Part shown: positions 34,587 through 43,233 of the stretch, in pieces
How the letters are laid out: each line of letters opens with the position of its first letter
Position numbering within the stretch: the first letter of the stretch is position 1
Assembly (NCBI GenBank): GCA_900318795.1
Contig: ONLU01000003.1
Location: 50,186-114,185, forward strand
Source of the DNA: an uncultured Prevotellaceae bacterium
GTDB lineage: Bacteria; Bacteroidota; Bacteroidia; Bacteroidales; Bacteroidaceae
Direction: 5' to 3'
DNA length: 64,000 nucleotides
Made by a program: the position numbers and the translations under genes
The notes under the pieces: generated by a model
Seen by the model: only the letters and a program-made list of their open reading frames with translations
Database searches by the model: none
Told to the model about the DNA's origin: nothing

Positions 34587-35534
34587 TTAACGGAACTGCC
34601 GCAAAAATATTATCTCTACCAGCCAACTTACTGTCAACACTGTAATCAGACAAATGCCAAGCATCAAGGGAACAGGCATGGCAGGAAGTCGGCGAATGAG
34701 AATGCCTAACAACATCTGATGGGTCAGGAACACCGGCATGCTGAGCGATCCCAGCCACAAAATGGGGCGTGTGCTCAACAAGTGTGAAACAGGACCTCGG
34801 GCCTGTGCGAATACCCAGATAAAAGGCACCAATACTATCCAATACATAGGTGCATTACGGAACTTAGCATCCACCACGGGATAGACAGCCAGCGACAGCA
34901 ACAGCAAGACGACAAGTCCCCACTCTACCCACGATGGCATGCCGCCAGTACCTGCGTGCTTCGCGTAGAGGCGGTATAGTACAATGCCCATATAGAAATC
35001 GACAAAGCGCACCATAGGATGAACATAGAGGATGGCATTCACTTGGTCGTAAGGAATCAGCCAGCACACAACGGCGTAGACAGCCAACAATAGAGCCAGC
35101 CCTTTATTTGACGCATGGCGCCAGGCCAGTGGAAAAAGGATATAGCAAAATAGGAGTGTGGAGAGAAACCATGACACGCTGTTGCACGAGAAGTAATAGT
35201 TGGCATCGGGTATCCAGCTTTGCAGCAAGAGGGCGTTCAGCGCCACCTTGCCATCGAGGGTACAACCCGAAGCCAACAGAAAGAACAACAGGCAGAGCAG
35301 ATGCAAAGGATAGATTTTACGAAGACGACGGCATAAGAATGTCTTATAACGAAATGAACCGTTACGCAACGATTCATCATAGCCTAATGAGAGAGTGAAA
35401 CCACTCAGCAGGAAAAAGAAAGCCACACCACAATCCCCTCCAGCGTCCAATGCCTGAAAACTTCCATAGGCAAAATGCGACAAGAATATCAGCAGCACAA
35501 AGACAAAGCGCAGCGACTGTAGTGTGGCTATCAT
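34587..35534 (-). CDS. Acyltransferase 3 family membrane protein
   Basis: The 315-residue integral membrane protein has about nine or ten hydrophobic segments and the family's N-terminal residues R9 and H20 (LRFVFVLLIFLSH). It continues with GVAFFFLLSGFTLSLGY and the charged loop RRLRKIYPLHL. Such enzymes move acetyl, succinyl or similar groups onto extracellular sugars and lipids. Placement in a run with lipid A and deoxysugar genes suggests glycan or LPS O-acylation. It starts 9 nt after purT. Confidence 0.88.
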   Translation of the reverse strand: MIATLQSLRFVFVLLIFLSHFAYGSFQALDAGGDCGVAFFFLLSGFTLSLGYDESLRNGSFRYKTFLCRRLRKIYPLHLLCLLFFLLASGCTLDGKVALNALLLQSWIPDANYYFSCNSVSWFLSTLLFCYILFPLAWRHASNKGLALLLAVYAVVCWLIPYDQVNAILYVHPMVRFVDFYMGIVLYRLYAKHAGTGGMPSWVEWGLVVLLLLSLAVYPVVDAKFRNAPMYWIVLVPFIWVFAQARGPVSHLLSTRPILWLGSLSMPVFLTHQMLLGILIRRLPAMPVPLMLGICLITVLTVSWLVEIIFLRQFR

Positions 35535-35543
35535 GGAGAGACT

Positions 35544-36743
35544 TTACTTCTTCATATAAGGTTCTGTACCAAGGACGGTCTTAGCCAGGCGCTTGGCCTT
35601 ATCGCGCAGAGCGTCCACATCGTCCCCCACCTCACCGTAGCAGAGCACCACGCCCATGCGACGGCCCTTGTGAGCTTCGGGCTTACCAAAGATGCGGATG
35701 CGAGTGCGGTCTTCCTTGAGGGCATCCACAAAATTGTAGTCAAGCAACGAGCGGTCAACAGGTGTGGAAGCCTCCTTTGGCGACAAGATGACAGCCGAGG
35801 CTCCTGCATGTTCCAGATGAATGGCAGGAATAGGCAGTCCCATGACAGCACGGAAGTGCAGTTCGAACTCGCTGAGGTTGGTTGTATGTCCCAGTGTCAC
35901 CATACCAGTATCATGCGGACGGGGTGATAGTTCGGAGAAGATGACCTCTCCCTGCTTCGTCAGGAAGAACTCGACACCCCAGATGCCGGCACCCGTCAGG
36001 GCCTTGGTCACCTGGTCAGCCATGTGCTGTGCCTGCTTCAGGGCCTCATCGGAAATCTTGTAGGGCTGCCATGACTCACGATAGTCGCCACCTTTCTGCA
36101 CATGACCTATCGGGGGACAGAACAGTGTAGGCCAGCCGTGTTGCTGCGTAATGGTGAGCAGGGTGAACTCTGAGTCGAAGTCGATGAACTCTTCGATGAT
36201 GACTTCCTTCACATCGCCACGTCCTTCCTCCATGGCCTCACGAAAAGCCTCCTGCAGCTCAGCATCGTTATGGACATAGCTTTGTCCGTGGCCTGATGAC
36301 GACATCAGGGGCTTCACCACACAGGGGAATCCGATTTCGTCTGCAGCCTTTTTGAACTCGTCGAAGGTCTTGGCGTAGAAGTACTTAGCAGTGCGTAAAC
36401 CCAGTTCCTTAGAAGCCAAGTCACGGATGGCACGCCGGTTCATGGTGTAATTGACGGCACGGGCTGAGGGTACCACCTGTATGCCTTGCTCCTCGAACTT
36501 GAATAGGCGCTCCGTGCGGATAGCCTCAATCTCGGGCACGATGATGTCGGGCTGGTGCTTCTTGACGACGGCCTCGAGGGCATCGCCATCAAGCATCGAA
36601 AAAACTTCGCGCTCGTCCGCCACCTGCATGGCAGGCGCATTGTCATAGCGATCGCAAGCAATTACATACTGGCCGGCACGCATGGCGGCAATGACGAACT
36701 CTTTGCCCAGTTCACCTGAGCCTAACAGCAATATCTTCTTCAT
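35544..36743 (-). CDS. purT: Formate-dependent phosphoribosylglycinamide formyltransferase
   Basis: PurT is an ATP-grasp ligase that makes formyl-GAR from GAR, formate and ATP in purine synthesis. The 399-residue product matches PurT closely: [10 protein letters not shown] at the N-terminus, the ATP-grasp core [14 protein letters not shown] and [14 protein letters not shown], and [18 protein letters not shown] for metal and substrate binding. It lies inside a glycan-type operon with 8- and 9-nt gaps. That is unusual for a purine gene but does not by itself imply another substrate. Confidence 0.95.
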   Translation of the reverse strand: MKKILLLGSGELGKEFVIAAMRAGQYVIACDRYDNAPAMQVADEREVFSMLDGDALEAVVKKHQPDIIVPEIEAIRTERLFKFEEQGIQVVPSARAVNYTMNRRAIRDLASKELGLRTAKYFYAKTFDEFKKAADEIGFPCVVKPLMSSSGHGQSYVHNDAELQEAFREAMEEGRGDVKEVIIEEFIDFDSEFTLLTITQQHGWPTLFCPPIGHVQKGGDYRESWQPYKISDEALKQAQHMADQVTKALTGAGIWGVEFFLTKQGEVIFSELSPRPHDTGMVTLGHTTNLSEFELHFRAVMGLPIPAIHLEHAGASAVILSPKEASTPVDRSLLDYNFVDALKEDRTRIRIFGKPEAHKGRRMGVVLCYGEVGDDVDALRDKAKRLAKTVLGTEPYMKK

Positions 36744-36751
36744 ATTTCTAT

Positions 36752-37888
36752 TTATCGGTTTGCGTACATGTTATCGTAATACTTCTGGTAGTCGCCAGAG
36801 GTTACATTGTCCAGCCACTCCTGGTTGTCGAGATACCAGCGGACGGTCTTCTCGATACCCTCCTCAAATTGGAGAGAGGGTTCCCAACCGAGTTCCTTCT
36901 GGAGTTTAGAACTATCGATGGCATAGCGCAAGTCGTGACCGGCACGGTCGGTGACGAAGGTGATGAGGTCCATATCCTCGCCTTCCTTTCGGCCGAGCAG
37001 GCGATCAACGGTGTTGATAAGCACCTTGATGATGTCAATGTTCTTCCACTCGTTGAAGCCGCCGATGTTGTAGGTGTCAGCAATCTTGCCCTCGTGGAAT
37101 ATGAGGTCGATGGCACGGGCATGATCCTCCACAAACAGCCAGTCGCGCACATTCTCACCCTTGCCATAGACAGGCAACGGCTTACGATGGCGGATGTTAT
37201 TAATAAAAAGAGGTATCAGCTTCTCCGGGAACTGATAGGGTCCGTAGTTGTTCGAACAGTTGGTCACGACAACAGGCATGCCATAGGTATCATGGAAGGC
37301 GCGCACAAAGTGGTCTGAAGATGCCTTTGATGCACTATAAGGTGAATGGGGATTGTACTTCGTAGTTTCCAGGAAGAACTTGTCACCATAGGCCAGATGG
37401 TGCTCAGCACTCGAGGCCATTGTGGTAAAGGGAGGCTCGATGCCCTGCGGATGAGTCAGTTCCAGAGCACCATATACCTCATCGGTGGAGATATGGTAGA
37501 AGCGTTTGCCCTCATACTTCTCGGGCAATGATTCCCAATACAATTTGGCAGCCTGGAGCAACGATAGCGTTCCCATGACATTGGTCTGGGCAAAGGTGAA
37601 GGGATCCTTGATGCTGCGGTCTACATGGCTCTCAGCAGCCAGGTGAATGATGCCATCCACCTTTTTGTCCTGCATTAATTTGTAGAAAGCATCGAAGTCG
37701 CAGATGTCCATCTTCACAAACTCATAGTTGGCCTTGTTCTCGATGTCTTTCAGGTTAGCCAGATTGCCAGCATACGTCAACTTGTCGAGGTTGACAATGT
37801 GGTAATCGGGATACTTGTTCACAAACAGGCGCACCACATGGCTTCCTATAAAGCCTGCGCCACCAGTAATGACAACGGTACGTTTCAT
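36752..37888 (-). CDS. rfbB: dTDP-glucose 4,6-dehydratase
   Basis: The enzyme makes dTDP-4-keto-6-deoxyglucose, the branch-point for many deoxysugars. The 378-residue short-chain dehydrogenase has the NAD loop GGAGFIGSH (residues 8-16), the STDEVYG motif with the catalytic Thr-Asp-Glu, and YSASK for the Tyr/Lys pair. NRxGGFNEW-like NIGGFNEW follows near 265. The frame is open to 37921, but that would overlap the small membrane protein. The ATG at 37888 gives an 11-nt gap. RfbA, RfbC and RfbD are not in the window. Confidence 0.96.
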   Translation of the reverse strand: MKRTVVITGGAGFIGSHVVRLFVNKYPDYHIVNLDKLTYAGNLANLKDIENKANYEFVKMDICDFDAFYKLMQDKKVDGIIHLAAESHVDRSIKDPFTFAQTNVMGTLSLLQAAKLYWESLPEKYEGKRFYHISTDEVYGALELTHPQGIEPPFTTMASSAEHHLAYGDKFFLETTKYNPHSPYSASKASSDHFVRAFHDTYGMPVVVTNCSNNYGPYQFPEKLIPLFINNIRHRKPLPVYGKGENVRDWLFVEDHARAIDLIFHEGKIADTYNIGGFNEWKNIDIIKVLINTVDRLLGRKEGEDMDLITFVTDRAGHDLRYAIDSSKLQKELGWEPSLQFEEGIEKTVRWYLDNQEWLDNVTSGDYQKYYDNMYANR

Positions 37889-37899
37889 ATTTCTAAATA

Positions 37900-38085
37900 T
37901 TATTTCTTTTTCTTCTTCCAATCATAAATAAAGTTGCCAAGTCCAAACACGAGGGCAAAAATAGCCGTTCTATAAAAGTTGATTTCTGGTTTCGTAAAAT
38001 ATTGAAACACAATATCAACGATAGCGGCAAGCACGACCATCCCTGCGGCCTTTGCCAAAAAAGCGAAAAGTTTATCTCTTGTCAT
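37900..38085 (-). CDS. Small two-helix membrane protein
   Basis: The 61-residue product has hydrophobic stretches near residues 13-30 (AAGMVVLAAIVDIVFQYF) and 37-53 (FYRTAIFALVFGLGNFIY) and a C-terminal KKKKK. I do not know the family. Its place in the middle of a tight ten-gene run, with an 18-nt gap before it and 11 nt after it, argues that it is a real gene. Confidence 0.7.
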   Translation of the reverse strand: MTRDKLFAFLAKAAGMVVLAAIVDIVFQYFTKPEINFYRTAIFALVFGLGNFIYDWKKKKK

Positions 38086-38103
38086 AATTCTATTTTGTTG
38101 TAT

Positions 38104-38595
38104 TTATCTCCCTAATGTTATAACTTCGCAATCAGTGAATTTATTGCCCTCAATAGTCAGTCTTATGAGCGTTCGCTCCTTGTGCCAACCTTGCAAACCT
38201 GCAGCACCGGGGTTGATGTGCAACAGGTTCAGAGTCTTGTCGAACTTTACCTTTAATATATGTGAGTGACCGGCAATAAACAGCTGGGGCGGCGAGGCAT
38301 AAAGTTGCCCACGAATGCTATAGTCATAATTGCCAGGGTAGCCGCCGATGTGCTTCATCAGTACCTCGACATCCTCACACTTCCAACGCAGCACCTCAGG
38401 GTACATCAGCCGCAGGTCTCCACCGTCGCAATTGCCACAGACAGCCCGTAACGGACGAAACTCGGCCAGTTTCTCAGCCACCTCCAACGAACCGATGTCG
38501 CCGGCATGCCATATTTCGTCGCACGGCTCGAAATAGTGCAGGTATTTCTCGTCCCAATACGAATGGGTGTCACTGATTATTCCTATCTTCTTCAT
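38104..38595 (-). CDS. YfcE/MJ0936-type metallophosphoesterase
   Basis: The 163-residue calcineurin-like phosphodiesterase has all metal-binding motifs: ISDTHS (D9, H11), HAGDIG (D32), GNCD (N55) and GHSH near residue 110, ending with INPGAAG. Proteins of this family hydrolyse phosphodiester bonds of small molecules, and the natural substrate is unknown. It overlaps the PagL-like gene by 4 nt, so the two are translationally coupled. Confidence 0.92.
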   Translation of the reverse strand: MKKIGIISDTHSYWDEKYLHYFEPCDEIWHAGDIGSLEVAEKLAEFRPLRAVCGNCDGGDLRLMYPEVLRWKCEDVEVLMKHIGGYPGNYDYSIRGQLYASPPQLFIAGHSHILKVKFDKTLNLLHINPGAAGLQGWHKERTLIRLTIEGNKFTDCEVITLGR

Positions 38596-39659
38596 GTTCC
38601 AAGTCTTACTCCGATGCCCAGCATCAGATTGTTCGTATAATTATAGTTGTACAGGCAATAGCCGATGTTCAGGAAGAAATGGCGCGTGAGGTCAATCTTC
38701 ATGGCTAACGTCTCGTAGAAGCAATCCAGTCCGCCCACCACATAGCGTCCAACACCTGCACTGGCTCGGAATATGGGCATGGTCAGTTCGGCACGTGCCT
38801 GCAATCCCAATGACATCGTAGGACTGACACTGTCGTCATAGACACCATCCAGTGACGGACCAAGTGCAAAGGCACTGTTCAGTCTGTAAGTCGGGCTGAC
38901 GGTCAGTCCTGCAACAGTATAGGTGGTAGGATTCCCCAGGCTGCGTTTCTTCCATCCTCCATAGGCCACGATGTCCCAAGCCCAGTGGTGTCCCTGACTG
39001 ACGGGCTCTGCCGTGAACAGCGATGCCCGCGAGATATTCTCACGACGATTGAAATAGTATGCCATCGACACACGCCCGCCCATGGTATTGAAGCCTTCGT
39101 TAGGCATACGCAGGTTGGCATTCGACGAATGTGCGTAACCATAGCCCACGTTCAAGTCCCAGTGGCGACCCAGCATGAAGCGGAAGAAGACATCTGCCCC
39201 GATGTAAGACATCACTCGCGAGCCCACTACATGGTTAGTCTCGTTGATGACGGACTCGTAAGCTTTCCATCCTGCTGCTATACCTAAGTTCAACTCGTAG
39301 TTGAGCGACACATGACGTGAAAAGTTGATGATGGGTGCTCCCTGAACAATATAGGCCAACACAGGCGTTCCGAGCTGACTGCTGGTCAGGACGGTTCCCA
39401 CACCCAAGCCAGCATAGGCTCCTATGGCCGATGGATTGCCTGCCTGTTGTAACGTGTACTTCAAGCGTAGCGTGGTGGATGTATTGATGTTCTCGCCTTG
39501 GGGGTTGTTGCCACGCAGGTAGTTGTTGTTTTGTATGACACCGCTAGGCACTACATCAGCCTCCAAGCGGTGGACATACGTCGTGTCTGCACTTGTCTCC
39601 GTGGAAAATCCGACTATAACAAGAAGGAGTAAAAGGATGTATCTACAATTCGTTTTCAT
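38592..39659 (-). CDS. PagL-like lipid A deacylase (outer-membrane barrel)
   Basis: The 355-residue product has a signal peptide ending near residue 24 (TSADT) and a chain of amphipathic strands typical of an outer-membrane beta-barrel. The PagL catalytic region is recognisable as YGYAHSSNANLRMPNEG, with the expected His-Ser pair. The acidic member is not certain by eye. PagL removes the 3-O-linked acyl chain of lipid A and changes host recognition. At 355 residues it is about twice the length of Pseudomonas PagL, as in other Bacteroidetes members. It overlaps both neighbours by 4 nt. Confidence 0.85.
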   Translation of the reverse strand: MKTNCRYILLLLLVIVGFSTETSADTTYVHRLEADVVPSGVIQNNNYLRGNNPQGENINTSTTLRLKYTLQQAGNPSAIGAYAGLGVGTVLTSSQLGTPVLAYIVQGAPIINFSRHVSLNYELNLGIAAGWKAYESVINETNHVVGSRVMSYIGADVFFRFMLGRHWDLNVGYGYAHSSNANLRMPNEGFNTMGGRVSMAYYFNRRENISRASLFTAEPVSQGHHWAWDIVAYGGWKKRSLGNPTTYTVAGLTVSPTYRLNSAFALGPSLDGVYDDSVSPTMSLGLQARAELTMPIFRASAGVGRYVVGGLDCFYETLAMKIDLTRHFFLNIGYCLYNYNYTNNLMLGIGVRLGT

Positions 39660-40276
39660 AGTTCAAAGCGTTTGCGGATGAAGCAGGCTATCAGTTGCTC
39701 TGTCGCCTGAAGGCCAAGTACGGAGGTGTCTATGCAAAGGTCGTACGACTCGGCAGCACCCCACTTCTTGCCTGTATAGTAGTTATAGTAGGCTGCACGC
39801 TTGGCCTCGCGCTGTTCGATGAACTTACGGGCTTGGGGACGGTCCAGGTTCTGCTTGACCATGATTTGCCGGACGCGGAAATCTATAGAGGCTGTGACAA
39901 ACACACTGACGACGTTCTTCCGTTCGCGCAACACATAGTCGGCACAGCGTCCCACAAAGACACACGAGCCTTCGTCGGCAGCCTTCAAGATGGCATCGCT
40001 CTGAAACTTGAACAGTGACTCTTGCGAGAAGTTGTTTTGATAGAGGCTATTGTCAGACACATGCGAGGAGTGCAAGTTGAACAACGAACGGAACAATCCA
40101 CGCTGCTCGTCATTCTGCTCAAAGAACTTTTCGGAGAATCCACTCTCCTTGGCTGCCAGGTTGAGCAGTTCCTGGTCGTAGTATTTGGCACCAAAGTCAA
40201 GTGCTAGCATTCGGGCTATATCATGTCCGCCAGAACCCAGCTGGCGACCTACACAGATAATGATATGCTTATTCAT
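39656..40276 (-). CDS. Cytidylate kinase-like family protein
   Basis: The 206-residue product begins with a P-loop-like CVGRQLGSGGHDIARML and contains the segments FVGRCADYVLRE and RRAAYYNYYTGKKWG-like (KRAAYYNYYTGKKWG), typical of the Cytidylate_kin2 family. The substrate is not proven to be CMP. A true cmk is expected elsewhere in the genome. It overlaps the MATE gene by 8 nt and the PagL-like gene by 4 nt. Confidence 0.88.
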   Translation of the reverse strand: MNKHIIICVGRQLGSGGHDIARMLALDFGAKYYDQELLNLAAKESGFSEKFFEQNDEQRGLFRSLFNLHSSHVSDNSLYQNNFSQESLFKFQSDAILKAADEGSCVFVGRCADYVLRERKNVVSVFVTASIDFRVRQIMVKQNLDRPQARKFIEQREAKRAAYYNYYTGKKWGAAESYDLCIDTSVLGLQATEQLIACFIRKRFEL

Positions 40277-41621
40277 TGTTTACTTTTAATCGTTTCATAT
40301 ACCAAAACAGCAGGGGCAGCGTCATCGAGAACGAACCGAAATCGCTGAGTGGCATCGAGTACCACACCCCGTCAAGTCCCCAAAACAACGGTAGCGCATA
40401 GGCTAACGGCAACAGCATGAACAGTTGTCGCGTCAAGGACAGGAAGATGCTTATCTTCACCTTGCCGATACATTGGAAGAAGTTGGTGATAACCGCCTGC
40501 GAGCCCACGACAAAGAACACCATCATCACTACATGGATACCACGCGCCGACAAGTCTAGCAGCGTCTCATCGGTGGTAAAGATGCGAGCTATCTCTCGCG
40601 GAAAGAGCATGGACAATGCCCACCCAGCCAGGAGTATCGTTGTGGCCGTCCCAATGGTCATCCATAGACAGCGGAACATGCGGTCATAGCGTTCAGCACC
40701 ATAGTTATAGCCCACAATAGGCTGCATGCCCTGGTTCATTCCCATGACGAACATAAAGAACACCATGGCTACCGAGTTGGATATAGAATAGGCACCCACA
40801 GCCATATCACCGCCATAGCGCACAAACTGATTGTTCATGAAAATAACGATGATACATGCCGTAACATTCATCAGGAACGGTGATATGCCGATGGCTATGA
40901 TATTACGAACCAAATCGGCCTGCAGATGGTAGATGCCCCGCTTCAGGTGCAGCAGTTCCTTCTTGTCCGAGAACACCCGCATCTGCCAGCACAAGGCCAG
41001 TGTCTGGCTGGTAATGGTAGCCAGCGCGGCTCCTCGGATTCCCCAGCGGAACCACCACACAAACAAGACGACCAACACAATGTTGCAGGCCACTGTGAAG
41101 AGTGTGGCATACATGGCGTACCGGGGTTTACCTGCGGCCCGCAGGACGGCATTCATGCCAAAGTACATGTGCGTTACCATATTGCCCAACAGGATGACCG
41201 TCATAAACTCGCGTGCATAGGGCAGTGTGACATCACTGGCACCAAAGAAACGCAGGATGGGGTCCAGGAATATCAGACAGACCGCCATAAACAGAAAACC
41301 AACAATCAGATTCAGCGTCACCGTATTGCCCAGCAGATGCTCGGCGGTCTTGTAGTCGCGCTGTCCCAGTTTGACACTGATACAGGTCGACGCTCCTACA
41401 CCCACTGCAGCACCAAAGGCACCAGAGAGGTTCATAAACGGGAACGTAATGCCCAAGCCGGCAATAGCCTCAGGCCCCACCATCTGACCTATAAATGCCC
41501 GGTCGATGATGTTGTACAGACTGCTTGCCGTCATCGCCACAATGGCTGGCAAGGCATACTGCACCAACAGTCCACCCACAGGTTTCTGACCCAGCTCCAA
41601 AGCCGATTGTTTATTGTCCAT
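40269..41621 (-). CDS. MATE family carrier
   Basis: The 450-residue membrane protein has about twelve hydrophobic segments in two six-helix halves, with the MATE signatures PAIVAMTASSLYNIIDRAFIGQMVG in the first half and MNQGMQPIVGYNYGA in the second. Such carriers export drugs, toxins or metabolites using sodium or proton gradients. It is the first gene of the ten-gene minus-strand run, with a -7 box upstream. In an envelope-modification context a lipid or glycan substrate is possible, but a drug exporter is just as likely. Confidence 0.92.
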   Translation of the reverse strand: MDNKQSALELGQKPVGGLLVQYALPAIVAMTASSLYNIIDRAFIGQMVGPEAIAGLGITFPFMNLSGAFGAAVGVGASTCISVKLGQRDYKTAEHLLGNTVTLNLIVGFLFMAVCLIFLDPILRFFGASDVTLPYAREFMTVILLGNMVTHMYFGMNAVLRAAGKPRYAMYATLFTVACNIVLVVLFVWWFRWGIRGAALATITSQTLALCWQMRVFSDKKELLHLKRGIYHLQADLVRNIIAIGISPFLMNVTACIIVIFMNNQFVRYGGDMAVGAYSISNSVAMVFFMFVMGMNQGMQPIVGYNYGAERYDRMFRCLWMTIGTATTILLAGWALSMLFPREIARIFTTDETLLDLSARGIHVVMMVFFVVGSQAVITNFFQCIGKVKISIFLSLTRQLFMLLPLAYALPLFWGLDGVWYSMPLSDFGSFSMTLPLLFWYMKRLKVNNE

Positions 41622-41647
41622 CAGTCACTTTTTGCGTATTTTGGGTG

Positions 41648-41655
41648 CAAAGGTA
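41648..41655 (-). promoter_or_regulatory. Bacteroidetes -7 box for the MATE-led operon
   Basis: CAAAGGTA reads TACCTTTG on the minus strand, 26 nt before the MATE ATG. The -33 region is occupied by short GTTCATA repeats (41663-41690). Confidence 0.55.
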
Positions 41656-41662
41656 CAAAAAA

Positions 41663-41690
41663 AAGTTCATAGTTCATAACTCATAGTTCA
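41663..41690. repeat. Short GTTCATA direct repeats
   Basis: Four degenerate units (GTTCATA, GTTCATAA, CTCATA, GTTCATAA) lie between the divergent MATE and subtilase promoters. They are related in length and composition to the TTCAAAG repeats elsewhere in the window. Confidence 0.7.
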
Positions 41691-41764
41691 TAATTATTTC
41701 CTGCCATTGACCCTTGGTCAAGGATGACTGCACCTTGGATAAATCAAAGAAAAACGCGTTTTCC

Positions 41765-41796
41765 TTTGGTTTTTCGCTCGGTTTGCACTACCTTTG
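41765..41796 (+). promoter_or_regulatory. Complete promoter of the subtilase gene, almost touching the start codon
   Basis: TTTG (41765-41768), a 20-nt spacer and TACCTTTG (41789-41796) form a textbook Bacteroidetes promoter. The ATG at 41802 begins only 5 nt after the -7 box, so transcription would start at or next to the start codon. Confidence 0.75.
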
Positions 41797-41801
41797 TCCC
41801 C

Positions 41802-43232
41802 ATGAAACGACTACTAACCATCATATTAGCCATCTTTGGCATGCTGACGATTTCTGCTGAATCGCAGCAGGAATCGAACAAACGCGTCCGCTACAAGGAC
41901 GGACCGGCCTACATCTACCGCATATCTCTTGCAGACAAACAGGGAACAGGTTTCTCACTTGAACACCCTACCCGATTTCTCTCACGCCGGAGCGTCGATC
42001 GCCGACGCCGTCAAGGACTGAGCCTTGACTCTACGGACTTGCCCGTCTCCTATCGCTATCGCCGGCTGATAGAAAGCAGGGACATCTGCGTAATAGGACA
42101 AAGCCGCTGGCAGAACACACTGCTCGTCCGAGTCAAGGACACCACCCTGATACAACGCGTCAGCAAACTGGCTTGCGTCACATCATGCCGCAGGGTGTGG
42201 CAGGCGCCAGACAGCGTTTCTCCGACGGCCATCAAGACCAAGTATCATGAGCATTTTGAAGAACGCGACAGTGTCTGCGGTGACCTCTATGGACAAGCCT
42301 CCAAACAAATCACCACCCTCAAGGGCCAACGGCTTCACGATATCGGCATGCGGGGAGAATACATGATGATAGGCGTCATTGACGGAGGGTTTAAGAACGT
42401 CGACAAGATTCCTGCCTTCCAGCACATTGACATCATTGGCCATCAGGATTTTGTCACACCTGCCTCACCGAGCATCTTTGCCGAGACGGATCATGGTACT
42501 AAAGTGCTCTCTACCATGGCCGTCAACGAACCCTTTTACTATTTGGGCACAGCACCGAAAGCCAGCTACTGGCTGTTAAGGAGCGAAGACCAGCAGACTG
42601 AGCAAGAAGTGGAGGAAGACTATTGGACCATGGCTGCCGAATTTGCAGACAGCGTGGGTTGCGACCTCGTCAACTCGTCATTAGGATACAACGAATACGA
42701 CCATAGTTCCATGTCCTACCGCCAGTGGCAATTAGACGGCCAGACTTCGTTTGTCAGCCGTTCAGCCTCAATGATGGCGGCCAAGGGTATGATACTGGTC
42801 AACTCTGCCGGCAATTCGGGTATGGGCACTTGGAAGAAGATTACAGTCCCCGCCGATGCAGACCATATCCTGACCGTTGGCGCCATGCTGGCAGACGAAC
42901 CTCACAAGATTGCCCCGTTCAGCAGCGTAGGTCCTACCCAGGACCAACGGGTCAAGCCTGACGTAGTAGCCATCGGTGCCCCAGCTAAGATTGTCAACGG
43001 ACGAGGAGTCATCATGGACGACATGGGGACCTCGTTTGCGGCTCCTGTCGTCTGCGGCCTGACGGCTTGTCTGTGGCAGGCACTCCGACAGATGACGGCA
43101 GAGGAGCTGATTACACTCATCCGTCAGACTAGCAGCAACTACGAACATCCGGACAATATCTATGGCTACGGCGTCCCCAATTTCTGGCGCGCCTACCAGA
43201 TTGGTTCCTACAAACCCACTAACATTCCCTGA
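41802..43232 (+). CDS. Secreted subtilisin-like serine peptidase (S8)
   Basis: The 476-residue product has a signal peptide (MKRLLTIILAIFGMLTISAES) and a propeptide-like N-terminal part with a basic stretch (RRSVDRRRRQG). The S8 domain carries the triad D194 (IGVIDGG), H231 (ETDHGTKV) and S411 (GTSFAAPV), with the oxyanion asparagine in NSAGNSG. No C-terminal type IX sorting domain is seen, so it may stay in the periplasm. The frame is open to 41724, but that lies before the promoter, so 41802 is chosen. XseA begins 1 nt after its stop. Confidence 0.93.
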   Translation: MKRLLTIILAIFGMLTISAESQQESNKRVRYKDGPAYIYRISLADKQGTGFSLEHPTRFLSRRSVDRRRRQGLSLDSTDLPVSYRYRRLIESRDICVIGQSRWQNTLLVRVKDTTLIQRVSKLACVTSCRRVWQAPDSVSPTAIKTKYHEHFEERDSVCGDLYGQASKQITTLKGQRLHDIGMRGEYMMIGVIDGGFKNVDKIPAFQHIDIIGHQDFVTPASPSIFAETDHGTKVLSTMAVNEPFYYLGTAPKASYWLLRSEDQQTEQEVEEDYWTMAAEFADSVGCDLVNSSLGYNEYDHSSMSYRQWQLDGQTSFVSRSASMMAAKGMILVNSAGNSGMGTWKKITVPADADHILTVGAMLADEPHKIAPFSSVGPTQDQRVKPDVVAIGAPAKIVNGRGVIMDDMGTSFAAPVVCGLTACLWQALRQMTAEELITLIRQTSSNYEHPDNIYGYGVPNFWRAYQIGSYKPTNIP

Positions 43233-43233
43233 C

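Noticed and set aside
35544-36743. PurT as a sugar-formylating enzyme for the glycan operon
   Set aside because: All recognisable ATP-grasp and substrate segments agree with ordinary PurT, and sugar N-formyltransferases belong to a different fold. Context alone is not enough.
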